Source: JAZDJP01 sp043803805
GTDB lineage: Bacteria > Planctomycetota > JAZDJP01
Direction: 5' to 3'
Length of the DNA stretch: 12,081 nucleotides
Assembly: GCA_043803805.1 (NCBI GenBank)
Contig: JAZDJP010000106.1
Span: 1-12,081, forward strand
Part shown: positions 1 through 6,349 of the stretch, piece by piece
Numbering within the stretch: position 1 is the stretch's first letter
Layout: each line of letters opens with the position of its first letter
Program-made: the position numbers and the translations under genes
Notes under the pieces: model-generated
The model's database searches: none
What the model was told of the DNA's origin: nothing
What the model saw: only the letters and a program-made list of their open reading frames with translations

Positions 1-385
1 CCAGAACCCGCATCACGACGCCCAGCGCCACGACGCACGGACCTTCCCCCGCCACCCAAAACCACGGCAGACCGGAATTCAAATCAATGGCCGCGAGTCC
101 GACACCTCCCACCACGGTCAGAATCCCACCCAAGCGGATGATTTCCACGTGCCGCCGCACATCCATCGCCAGGTAGAGAATCAGAGCGCCGCCGCATGCA
201 TAAAGCATCGAGCAGGAACGGGTAAGGTAATGGACAATGGGCGCATCCGGCAAATTTCCGAGACCCAACGTGGCGTGAATGAAATTCATCCAAGCGAAGG
301 GCATGACCGCCGGGACAAGGGCGGTGAGCATCACGAACCCCAGGACGACGAGGAACCAACGAAGCCGGACAATTGGCGTAACCAT
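1..385 (-). CDS. Small multi-pass membrane protein, truncated by the window edge
   Basis: The minus-strand frame from ATG at 385 stays open for 128 codons to the left edge, so the C-terminus is missing. The predicted protein (MVTPIVRLRWFLVVLGF...) is strongly hydrophobic. Likely membrane segments lie at about residues 11-31, 54-74, 82-101 and 108-128, with charged turns such as DVRRHVE at 75-81. I recognise no enzymatic motif and do not know its function. An in-frame TGA four codons upstream fixes this ATG as the first available start; the Shine-Dalgarno is weak. Codon use is less GC-biased than in fmt or rpsB. An overlapping minus-strand frame at 84-458 is less hydrophobic and looks like a shadow. 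An integral inner-membrane location is inferred from hydropathy alone. Confidence 0.6.
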   Translation of the reverse strand, partial: MVTPIVRLRWFLVVLGFVMLTALVPAVMPFAWMNFIHATLGLGNLPDAPIVHYLTRSCSMLYACGGALILYLAMDVRRHVEIIRLGGILTVVGGVGLAAIDLNSGLPWFWVAGEGPCVVALGVVMRVL

Positions 386-423
386 ATGTTCTCAACCACC
401 CATTATGTACTCCGCTCTCTCCC

Positions 424-452
424 ATTTTTCGCGCGATCTCCGTCGCCGTCAA
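424..452 (-). promoter_or_regulatory. Putative sigma-70-type promoter of the membrane-protein gene
   Basis: On the minus strand TTGACG (452-447) is followed after 17 bases by AAAAAT (429-424), putting the start of transcription about 30 bases before the ATG at 385. The -35 is identical to the one before rpsB and the M42 gene. The -10 matches the consensus at only four of six positions. A perfect TATAAT on the same strand (513-508) lacks a good -35 and would give a leader of about 120 bases. Confidence 0.4.
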
Positions 453-460
453 GTCCACCC

Positions 461-488
461 CTTACACTTTACATGTTATACTTTACAC
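461..488 (-). repeat. Degenerate heptamer array, consensus GTGTAAA (4 units)
   Basis: Read on the minus strand, four consecutive 7-base units follow one another without indels: GTGTAAA, GTATAAC, ATGTAAA, GTGTAAG. The array sits in the A/T-rich gap between fmt and the membrane-protein gene. It is the least GC-rich member of a set of 7-8 bp period repeats that recur in gaps across this window. Confidence 0.6.
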
Positions 489-550
489 ACCGTAAATTAC
501 ATTGTGTATTATATATCGTTTTAACCAAAATATGTCCACTACGAGAACCA

Positions 551-1489
551 TCACGTGAGACATGATCCAATTGTAAGTCCTTGTCCCCGAGCGAATTCGG
601 CACCGGACATTTCACGTTTTCCTTCGGGTTTCACGCGCTCAAGAACGAGGATACCTTCCGCCGTCGCGACGGAGATCCCCTCCCCCAGGGCCACAATTTC
701 CCCTGGAGTCCCTCCCCCGCCCGGACCGACGTGGGCTTTCGTGATGAGGAACCGGCGGCGCCCCCCCTTTCGATCCGTCCAGAATGTGCACGCCCCCGGC
801 CAGGGGGTGAGGCCGCGGACACGCGCCGCGATGCCGCGGGCGGGCCGATTCCACGCGATGAATCCCTCTTCCTTTTTCAGGGCCGGCGCGAACGTAGCCT
901 CGTTCTCATTCTGGAGTTTCTCCGTCGCCCGCCCCTCCCCCACCGCCGTCACCGAATCCGCCAGAAGCGGCGCGCCGAGGCGCGCCAGACGCGCCAGAAG
1001 ATCCCCCGCCGTTTCGTCCGGGGCGATTTCCGTCTCCGCGGCGGCGAGAATCGGCCCCGCGTCCATCGTCCCGGTGAGACGGATGACCGTGACGCCGGTC
1101 TTCGCCTCGCCGGCCATGAGCGCCCTCTGGACCGGCGCCGCGCCGCGGTATCGGGGAAGAAGCGACCCGTGGAGATTGAGGCAACCGTATCGGGGGACGG
1201 AAAGCCATTCCTTCGGGAGAAACAAACCGTAGGACACCACAACGCCGATGTCGGGGGCGGGCGCCGCGAACGCGCCCAGAGCGGCCTCGTCGCCCCGGAG
1301 CGCCTCCGGCGCGAACACCGGGAGATTCCGGGTGAGCGCCGCCGCCTTCACCGGCGTGGGCGTCACGACCTCCCCCCGCCCCCGCCGGCGGTCGGGCTGG
1401 GTGAACACGCCGACGACATCGTGCCCGGCCGCAAGACGGTCAAGCGCGGGAACGGCGAAGTCGGAAGTGCCGAAAAAGACGATCCGCAT
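551..1489 (-). CDS. fmt: Methionyl-tRNA formyltransferase
   Basis: Transfers a formyl group from 10-formyltetrahydrofolate to the amino group of methionyl-tRNA(fMet), producing the cytoplasmic initiator for translation. The 312-residue length is normal for the family. The N-terminus MRIVFFGTSDFAVPAL is the Rossmann-like start typical of Fmt. The formyltransferase signature is intact: LNLHGSLLPRYRGAAP at about 104-119 with catalytic Asn105 and His107, and Asp143 within GTMDAGPIL. The C-terminal OB-like tRNA-binding domain spans about 205-310 (FAPALKKEEGFIAW...). No partner gene such as def or priA adjoins it here. The start ATG at 1489 gives the canonical N-terminus, but its Shine-Dalgarno is poor and no clear promoter was found upstream. 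The gene ends 165 bases before the next minus-strand gene. Confidence 0.97.
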   Translation of the reverse strand: MRIVFFGTSDFAVPALDRLAAGHDVVGVFTQPDRRRGRGEVVTPTPVKAAALTRNLPVFAPEALRGDEAALGAFAAPAPDIGVVVSYGLFLPKEWLSVPRYGCLNLHGSLLPRYRGAAPVQRALMAGEAKTGVTVIRLTGTMDAGPILAAAETEIAPDETAGDLLARLARLGAPLLADSVTAVGEGRATEKLQNENEATFAPALKKEEGFIAWNRPARGIAARVRGLTPWPGACTFWTDRKGGRRRFLITKAHVGPGGGGTPGEIVALGEGISVATAEGILVLERVKPEGKREMSGAEFARGQGLTIGSCLT

Positions 1490-1618
1490 GGATGTACCGG
1501 ATACGAATTATGAATATCTCAAGCGTATCCCGGGCGACGCGCGTGGTACAGAAAAATCCGCGGGACCAAACGAAGGTCGTAAGGCGATGACATCATGGCG
1601 GTGGAATGGGGCGGCGGA

Positions 1619-1624
1619 TATAAT
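1619..1624 (+). promoter_or_regulatory. Perfect -10 box upstream of the URO-D-family gene
   Basis: TATAAT stands alone in a G-rich stretch, 35 bases before the start codon at 1660, and AAGGAA at 1647-1652 serves as ribosome binding site. No convincing -35 hexamer lies 16-18 bases upstream (TGGCGG at 17), so the promoter is weak or activator-dependent. An 11-base match to the reverse complement of the repeat at 4118-4128 lies just upstream (1587-1597). Confidence 0.4.
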
Positions 1625-1659
1625 GGCGGCGGCTCGCAACAACATAAAGGAATGCCCGC

Positions 1660-2685
1660 ATGAATCACCGAGAACGGATGCTCCGGGCCATCGAGTTTTC
1701 GGGGCCGGACCGGATCCCCGTGTTCTACCATCCGTCCGAGGCCGGTCTTTTCGTGCACGGCCGCCGCCTGTTGGATCTCTTCAACCAGTATCCGCCGGAC
1801 AATCCCGCGCGGTTCGACCGCCTGCCCGAACCGCCTCCCGGCGCCCTGAAGTCCGACGGCACGTTCCAGCGCGTCTACACCGACGAATGGGGAACGGTCT
1901 GGGAGCACCGCGTTGCCGGCCTGCAGGGCCAGCCGCGCGAACACCCGATCAAGACCCCGGGCGATATGGAAACCTACCGCCCCCCGGCCCCGCCCCCCAC
2001 CTCGGGTCCCGCCTTCGAGGCCGGACGCGAAGCGACCCTGCGCCTGAAGAAGGAATACCTCGTCTTCGACGGATGGATCATCCTCTTCGAAAAGGCCCAG
2101 GAACTCATGCCGGCCGACGAAGTGTTCATGAACATCGCGCTCGAGGAACCCGCGTTCCTGGGGTTGCTGGACCGGCTCACCGGCTACTACCTTCAGGTCG
2201 TCAAGCACCTGCTCGCCAAGGGCGTGGACGTCATCATGTTCGGCGACGATTGGGCCATGCAACAGGGGCCGATCATCTCACCGAAGCAATTCCGGAGCGT
2301 TTTCCGGCCGAGAATGCAACCCATGTTCGACACCGTCCGCGCCGCGGGCGCCAAAGTGCTTGTCCACTGCTGCGGATGTCTCGGGGCGCTCTTCGACGAG
2401 CTGGCCGACATGGGATTCGACTGCGTCTGGCATCAGGCGAACCGGTACGACGCCCGCGGGTTCGCCGCCCGCTGCCAAAAGCACAAGATCGCCGCGTTCA
2501 TCCATCCCGACCGGCAGAACCTGATTCCGCGCGGCACGCCGGATCAGATCCGGCGCTACATCAAGGACTATGCGGACATTTACCACGGCATGAACGGCGG
2601 CGGCATCTTCTACGTCGAGATCGAGAACGACGCGCCGTTCGAGAACGCCGAGGCGCTGGTCAAGGCCGTGCACGAGTTCGCATGA
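1660..2685 (+). CDS. Uroporphyrinogen decarboxylase (URO-D) family protein
   Basis: A 341-residue cytosolic TIM-barrel protein of the URO-D superfamily, which includes HemE and the corrinoid methyltransferases MtaA, MtbA and CmuA. Family hallmarks are the start MNHRERMLRAIEFSGPDRIPV, the motif FGDDWAMQQGPIISP at 194-208, FRPRMQPMF at 215-223 and VHCCGC at 235-240. The HxCG-type motif (His236, Cys238) is the zinc-binding element of the methyltransferase branch. The HemE N-terminal arginine motif (RQAGR) is absent, so heme synthesis is unlikely. A role in methyl transfer to or from a corrinoid or small methylated substrate is inference; no corrinoid protein adjoins it. The family is often highly expanded in anaerobic and PVC-type genomes. 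It is preceded by AAGGAA (1647-1652). Its stop lies 13 bases before the rpsB promoter, so the two are probably transcribed separately. Confidence 0.88.
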   Translation: MNHRERMLRAIEFSGPDRIPVFYHPSEAGLFVHGRRLLDLFNQYPPDNPARFDRLPEPPPGALKSDGTFQRVYTDEWGTVWEHRVAGLQGQPREHPIKTPGDMETYRPPAPPPTSGPAFEAGREATLRLKKEYLVFDGWIILFEKAQELMPADEVFMNIALEEPAFLGLLDRLTGYYLQVVKHLLAKGVDVIMFGDDWAMQQGPIISPKQFRSVFRPRMQPMFDTVRAAGAKVLVHCCGCLGALFDELADMGFDCVWHQANRYDARGFAARCQKHKIAAFIHPDRQNLIPRGTPDQIRRYIKDYADIYHGMNGGGIFYVEIENDAPFENAEALVKAVHEFA

Positions 2686-2698
2686 CGGGGAAATTCGC

Positions 2699-2726
2699 TT
2701 GACGGTCCCCCGCCTGCCGCTAGAAT
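2699..2726 (+). promoter_or_regulatory. Strong sigma-70-type promoter of rpsB-tsf
   Basis: TTGACG (2699-2704), a 16-base spacer and TAGAAT (2721-2726) match the vegetative consensus at 5/6 and 5/6 positions. Transcription would start near 2733, giving a leader of about 25 bases before the TTG at 2758. That is too short for the structured autoregulatory leader known for rpsB in other bacteria. Confidence 0.8.
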
Positions 2727-2744
2727 GGCCGATTCACGTTTTTT

Positions 2745-2753
2745 AAAGGAGGG
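2745..2753 (+). promoter_or_regulatory. Ribosome binding site that fixes the rpsB start
   Basis: AAAGGAGGG is an almost perfect anti-16S match, and its GGAGG core ends five bases before TTG at 2758. The only in-frame upstream ATG (2725) overlaps the promoter -10 box, so it cannot lie in the mRNA. The real start is therefore the TTG. Confidence 0.85.
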
Positions 2754-2757
2754 CACG

Positions 2758-3510
2758 TTGTCCATCGTTTCCGTCCAGGAACTCCTCGAGTCAGGGGTCC
2801 ATTTCGGGCACCGCACCAGCCGCTGGAACCCGAAGATGGCGCCATTCATCTTCGGCAAGCGGAACCTCATTCACATCATTGACATCCGGCAGACGGTCCG
2901 GGGACTCGTCCGGGCCTACCGGTTCCTCGAACGGCTCACCGCCGCCGGCGGACAGGTCATCTTCGTCGGCACGAAACGCCAGTCGCGCATCATCATCGCC
3001 GAAGAGGCGACGCGCGCCCGGATGCCCTACGTGAGCGAGCGCTGGCTCGGCGGCACCCTCACCAACCACGCCACCATCCGGAGCCGCGTGAAGCGTCTGG
3101 CGGAGCTGGAGACCATCGCCGGCGACAACCCCTCCCCCGACCTCAGCAAGAAAGAGCTTTCGTCCCTCCGGCGCAAACTTCGCAAGATGGAGAAGAACCT
3201 TTCCGGCATCCGCAACCTGAACGGGATCCCGGGGGCCCTCGTCATCGTGGATTCCCGGCGGGAGTTCAACGCCGTCCGCGAGGCCCGGCGCACCCACGTT
3301 CCGGTCATCGCCCTGGTGGACACGGACTGCAACCCGGAGGAGATTGACATCCCCATCCCCTGCAACGACGACTCGGCGCGGACCATCCGGCTTCTCCTCC
3401 GAAAACTCGCCGACGCGGTCGTCGCCGGGCAGTCCCAGTTCGCGGTGTCCCCCCGGTCGGCGGGCGCGGCGACCGCCACGGCGGCGAGAGCGGAGAGCCA
3501 ACTCCCATGA
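2758..3510 (+). CDS. rpsB: 30S ribosomal protein S2 (TTG start)
   Basis: Small-subunit ribosomal protein S2, needed late in 30S assembly and for S1 docking. Starting at TTG 2758 the protein is 250 residues and begins MSIVSVQELLESGVHFGHRT, the canonical S2 N-terminus. Other signatures are RWNPKMAPFIF, FVGTKRQSR, RWLGGTLTN and the C-terminal ALVDTDCNPEEIDIPIPCND. The central coiled-coil insertion is recognisable around SKKELSSLRRKLRKMEKNL. Residues 230-250 form an alanine-rich tail of the variable kind. It overlaps tsf by ATGA (3507-3510), which implies translational coupling, and it is transcribed from the promoter at 2699-2726. The start at 2725 would add 11 residues without family support. 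Confidence 0.97.
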   Translation: MSIVSVQELLESGVHFGHRTSRWNPKMAPFIFGKRNLIHIIDIRQTVRGLVRAYRFLERLTAAGGQVIFVGTKRQSRIIIAEEATRARMPYVSERWLGGTLTNHATIRSRVKRLAELETIAGDNPSPDLSKKELSSLRRKLRKMEKNLSGIRNLNGIPGALVIVDSRREFNAVREARRTHVPVIALVDTDCNPEEIDIPIPCNDDSARTIRLLLRKLADAVVAGQSQFAVSPRSAGAATATAARAESQLP

Positions 3511-4094
3511 TCACGGCGGATGCGGTAAAGGCCCTGCGGGAAAAAACGGGCCTGGGCATGATGGAATGCAAGATGGCGCTCACCGAAACGGGTGGCGACG
3601 CCGTGAAGGCCGTCGATTACCTCCGGAAGAAGGGCCACGACACGGCCCAGAAGAAGGCCGGCCGGGCCACGAAGGAAGGCCGGATCGCCTCTTACATCCA
3701 CAATGGCAAAATCGGCGTGATGGTCGAGATTCAGTGCGAAACCGATTTCGTCGCCAAAAACGACGTCTTCCAGCAACTCCTGAAGGATGTCGCCATGCAC
3801 GTGGTGGCCTGCTCGCCCCTCGCCGTGGCGCGCGCCGAGATCCCGGCGGCCCTCGTCGAAAAGGAGAAGGAAATCTACCGGGCCCAGGTGGACGGCAAGA
3901 AACCCGCGCCGATCATCGAGAAAATCGTGGAAGGCAAGCTCGGAAAATTCTACGCCGAGAAATGCCTCCTCGAGCAACCCTTCGCCAAGGACCCCACCCG
4001 CAAGGTCGAGGACGTCCTCAAGGAAGTCATCCAGAAGACCGGCGAGAACATCCAAATCCGCCGGTTCGTCCGGTTGGAGTTGGGCGGGGAATAA
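3507..4094 (+). CDS. tsf: Elongation factor Ts, short form
   Basis: Guanine-nucleotide exchange factor that releases GDP from EF-Tu in the cytoplasm. The N-terminal UBA-like domain is at 1-50 (MITADAVKALREKTGLGMMECKMAL), and the exchange signature TDFVAKN at 79-85 contacts the EF-Tu Mg/GDP site. At 195 residues it is the short, single-core form seen in Thermus and many non-proteobacterial phyla, against about 283 in E. coli. It is coupled to rpsB by an ATGA overlap. The common downstream partners pyrH and frr do not follow. Instead comes an inverted repeat and then an unrelated lower-GC gene, so the operon probably ends here. Confidence 0.97.
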   Translation: MITADAVKALREKTGLGMMECKMALTETGGDAVKAVDYLRKKGHDTAQKKAGRATKEGRIASYIHNGKIGVMVEIQCETDFVAKNDVFQQLLKDVAMHVVACSPLAVARAEIPAALVEKEKEIYRAQVDGKKPAPIIEKIVEGKLGKFYAEKCLLEQPFAKDPTRKVEDVLKEVIQKTGENIQIRRFVRLELGGE

Positions 4095-4098
4095 TCGC

Positions 4099-4135
4099 GT
4101 GTCATGACGTCATGGGGCATGATGTCATGATGTCA
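4099..4135 (+). repeat. Octamer-period repeat forming a 13-bp hairpin after tsf
   Basis: The core palindrome CATGACGTCATG (4103-4114) is followed by GGG and then CATGATGTCATG (4118-4129). The two arms 4102-4114 and 4118-4130 pair over 13 bp with one G-U and a three-base loop, and wobble pairs can extend this to 4099/4133. It also reads as degenerate GTCATGAY units of period 8. There is no T-run, so it is not a classical intrinsic terminator, though it could stabilise the rpsB-tsf mRNA 3' end. A related array lies at 8358-8383. Confidence 0.6.
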
Positions 4136-4217
4136 ACACCCGACACACCCGATTCAAACCGATATGTAATTCCCGGCATTATCCGCGGAGCAGTACGGAA
4201 TCAAATAGGGAGAACAC

Positions 4218-4928
4218 ATGGGGTGGAACACCTATGATGCCTATGATGCCGTGGAACTTGTCATGGCGGTTGAGGAAGAGTTCAAGATTGCGCTCTCGGA
4301 CACCGATGCGGAACAGTGCGTCACCGTTGACAATCTCGTTGACCTTGTCTATTCCCGGGTAAGACACAACGATCAGGAACCGTGCCCCGCCCAGCACGGT
4401 TTCTACGTTATCCGTCGGCGGATGATGGACCGGTTGGGTCTTGAGCGGTCCCGAATCCGACCTGAAACAAAACTGGAGGACCTGATCGGCCGGGAAAACC
4501 GCCGGAAAGTTTTGCTTGAATTGATCCAACCGCTGGCGGGCAAGACAACCGCATGGCCGCGCCTGGTCCGCCCGAAACGGATGAACCGTATCGTTGTCGC
4601 ATGGATTCCGGGCGCCGTATGGATCGGCACCACATTGATGTTGTATCCCACGTTTGCGGGGTCGTCGTTTGCCATGGGGCTTCTTGCGGGCATTGCCGTC
4701 CTGATGATTGGAAACCGCCTGACCGCTTCGTTCAAACAAGAGTTCCCGGATGAATTCACCCGGGTTCAAGACCTCATCAAATTCGTCAGTTCTCTCGACT
4801 CCAGAATATGGTCAAGGGAAGATGTATTCAACAAGGTCCGGACGATAACGGTCGAGATTCTGGGCGTCAAAGAATCACAAGTCATCCCGAAAGCTAAATT
4901 CGTGGACGATTTGAAAGTCGGAAAATAA
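4218..4928 (+). CDS. Membrane-anchored protein with circularly permuted, degenerate acyl-carrier-like segments
   Basis: A 236-residue protein of unknown function. Residues 7-48 (DAYDAVELVMAVEEEF...) match acyl carrier protein from the DSL motif to its end, covering helices II-IV. Residues 199-232 (SREDVFNKV...FVDDL) match the ACP first helix and loop up to that motif, where the protein stops. Between them residues 61-106 look like helix I and II of a second ACP, then a hydrophobic hairpin (about 125-146 and 150-165), then 174-192 (FPDEFTRVQDLIKFV), like an ACP last helix. The phosphopantetheine serine is Ala8 in the first unit, and I see none in the second, so acyl carriage as in normal ACP is unlikely. 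AGGGAG (4207-4212) and an upstream in-frame TAG fix the start. G+C and third-position GC are visibly lower than in neighbours, hinting at transfer. No fatty-acid or polyketide genes adjoin it. I recall similar multi-segment proteins in planctomycete-like genomes, unverified. Confidence 0.75.
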   Translation: MGWNTYDAYDAVELVMAVEEEFKIALSDTDAEQCVTVDNLVDLVYSRVRHNDQEPCPAQHGFYVIRRRMMDRLGLERSRIRPETKLEDLIGRENRRKVLLELIQPLAGKTTAWPRLVRPKRMNRIVVAWIPGAVWIGTTLMLYPTFAGSSFAMGLLAGIAVLMIGNRLTASFKQEFPDEFTRVQDLIKFVSSLDSRIWSREDVFNKVRTITVEILGVKESQVIPKAKFVDDLKVGK

Positions 4929-4981
4929 CGCCCCGCCCCCTCGCACCCCGAATCGGCCCAATCATTCCGCGACAAGAATAG

Positions 4982-5064
4982 CAATCAGCCATCCGCGGTC
5001 AGCCCAACCATGAACAATCCGTATTCTGGCTGACCGCTGAAATCTGATCGCTGACCGCTGATTT
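4982..5064 (+). repeat. Two opposed CTGANNN heptamer arrays between convergent genes
   Basis: On the plus strand 5030-5064 is five exact-period heptamers: CTGACCG, CTGAAAT, CTGATCG, CTGACCG, CTGATTT. On the minus strand 5002-4982 gives three more: CTGACCG, CGGATGG, CTGATTG. Because the arrays face each other, 4995-5004 (GCGGTCAGCC) and 5028-5037 (GGCTGACCGC) form a perfect 10-bp inverted repeat around a 23-base loop. Confidence 0.75.
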
Positions 5065-5067
5065 TTT
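4995..5067 (+). terminator. Possible intrinsic-type terminator of the ACP-like gene
   Basis: The left arm 4995-5003 can also pair with GCTGACCGC at 5050-5058, which is followed by TGA and six T residues (5062-5067). The loop is long (46 bases) and the closer arm at 5028-5037 competes for pairing, so efficiency is doubtful. It lies in the right place, between the end of the plus-strand gene at 4928 and the convergent M42 gene ending at 5076. Confidence 0.3.
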
Positions 5068-5075
5068 CCGCGATT

Positions 5076-6224
5076 TCATGATTTTCCACCGCGTTTCCCG
5101 GAACTCCGTCCCGCGGGAGACGCCGGCGGCACCGGCGATTCCAGATAGGCGGCCAGCAGTCGCGCGCAGGCCTCGATCCCCGCCTTCGGAACGATTTCGA
5201 ATCCGTGCGTCCCTTCCGTCGGAACGCACAAAAGCCCCGCCAGCGGCGCAATTCCCACCGCCTTCGCCAGACTCGCGTCGCTGCCGTAACTTTCGAACGT
5301 CGCTGCCTGGGGATTCATTCCCAGCTCGCGACCGAGGGTCATCAGCCGGTCGCTGACCGACCGGGCATAGAGCGCCTTCCGGTCGCGGTAGGCGATAATC
5401 GGATCGGCGGTGAGGCGCGTCCCGTATTCCGCGGCCGTCGGCCCCACGTCCACGGCCAGGGCCACCGTGCCGGGCAGTTTCGCCGCGGCCCAGGCCGCCG
5501 ACGCCCCCCCGACCTCCTCCATGCAGGTGCCGACAAGATAGACATCGTTCGCCGGCCGGCGCTTCGCGGCCCGGAGAAGACCGGCCGCCCCCAGCATGAC
5601 AGCCAGGCACACCCGGTCGTCAAGGAAGTATCCCGCGATGCAGTCCCCGACGTCCACGAGGGCGCGGCGGGAACGGGCCAGCGCCACCCGTGTTCCGGCA
5701 TGAACGCCCGCCGCCGCAAGCGCATCCGCCGCCAGACGCGTGACGACAAACACCTGATCCCAGTCGGAGGATTTGTCTTTTCCATCCTTCTTCGACTTCC
5801 AGACGGCGGGCGTTTCCTCGGACGTGTGAATGGGCCCCATGGAGAGGACTCCGGGAAGAATGCCGCCGTCTCCAAGAATGTCCACCGGCCCCATGCCGAT
5901 CAACCAGGGGCGGAGCCCACCCACCGACCGGACACGGAGCGTCCCGTCCGGTTCCACGCGTTTCACGGAAAGCGCAATCTCGTCCATGTGGGCCATGACC
6001 CGGATGACGGGCGGCGCGGGACGGTCCGGGGCGGACGACCGTCGCTTCCGGCCGGGGGCGGCGCGGAGAAGGCCGACCGCGTTCCCAGCATCATCCACCC
6101 AGGTCCGGTCGGCGACCGCCTTCAATTCCCGGAGAACAATATCACGAACCTCCTCCTCCTGCCCGGAGGGACCGCGGGCGTACACCAATTCCTGGACGAG
6201 TTCCCGCATGCGATCCGGATTCAT
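5076..6224 (-). CDS. M42-family metalloaminopeptidase
   Basis: Cytosolic dinuclear-metal aminopeptidase of the M42 family (glutamyl aminopeptidase/TET/FrvX type), which trims N-terminal residues from peptides, usually as a large oligomer. With start ATG 6224 the protein is 382 residues. Family metal and catalytic residues are all visible: His79 and Asp81 in MAHMDEIA, Asp202/Asp203 in FLDDR, Glu236-Glu237 in TCMEEVGG (base and ligand), Asp259 in VDVGPTA and His340 in PTEGTHGFEIV. The N-terminus RELVQELVYARGPSGQEEEVRDIV is canonical. The upstream frame could extend to 6461, but GGAGG at 6230-6234 sits five bases before ATG 6224 and the extension has no family-like sequence. An Arg/Pro-rich insertion at about 58-72 and a basic Ser/Gly/Arg tail (about 363-382) are lineage-specific. 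Substrate unknown. Confidence 0.93.
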   Translation of the reverse strand: MNPDRMRELVQELVYARGPSGQEEEVRDIVLRELKAVADRTWVDDAGNAVGLLRAAPGRKRRSSAPDRPAPPVIRVMAHMDEIALSVKRVEPDGTLRVRSVGGLRPWLIGMGPVDILGDGGILPGVLSMGPIHTSEETPAVWKSKKDGKDKSSDWDQVFVVTRLAADALAAAGVHAGTRVALARSRRALVDVGDCIAGYFLDDRVCLAVMLGAAGLLRAAKRRPANDVYLVGTCMEEVGGASAAWAAAKLPGTVALAVDVGPTAAEYGTRLTADPIIAYRDRKALYARSVSDRLMTLGRELGMNPQAATFESYGSDASLAKAVGIAPLAGLLCVPTEGTHGFEIVPKAGIEACARLLAAYLESPVPPASPAGRSSGKRGGKS

Positions 6225-6229
6225 GAGAT

Positions 6230-6234
6230 CCTCC
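6230..6234 (-). promoter_or_regulatory. Ribosome binding site that fixes the M42 start
   Basis: GGAGG on the minus strand is five bases from ATG 6224, and this decides against the upstream in-frame candidates. Confidence 0.85.
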
Positions 6235-6241
6235 ATAGCCA

Positions 6242-6269
6242 AGTCTACCCGTTTCCCGGGGCACGTCAA
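6242..6269 (-). promoter_or_regulatory. Sigma-70-type promoter of the M42 aminopeptidase gene
   Basis: On the minus strand TTGACG (6269-6264), a 16-base spacer and TAGACT (6247-6242) reproduce the form of the rpsB promoter almost exactly. Transcription would begin near 6235, directly before the Shine-Dalgarno, for a leader of about 11 bases. Confidence 0.7.
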
Positions 6270-6349
6270 CCCGACGCGCGAAAATGCGTCGCAACGGGAG
6301 CATTTGGAAGGTACGATGAACGACGCCTGCTTCCCAATAGGAGGATGCC

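Noticed and set aside
508..513. Perfect TATAAT on the minus strand as the main promoter of the membrane-protein gene
   Set aside because: No -35 at 16-18 bases and the resulting leader would be about 120 bases; the TTGACG site nearer the gene is preferred.
1248..2702. Long plus-strand open frame of 484 codons covering the URO-D gene
   Set aside because: It is an out-of-frame shadow of the URO-D-family gene and the antisense end of fmt: low-complexity Arg/Pro-rich peptide with no family resemblance.
3027..4055. Minus-strand open frame of 342 codons antisense to rpsB and tsf
   Set aside because: Both sense genes are unmistakable and the antisense peptide shows typical GC-rich antisense bias (runs of Leu/Asp/Gly) with no motif.
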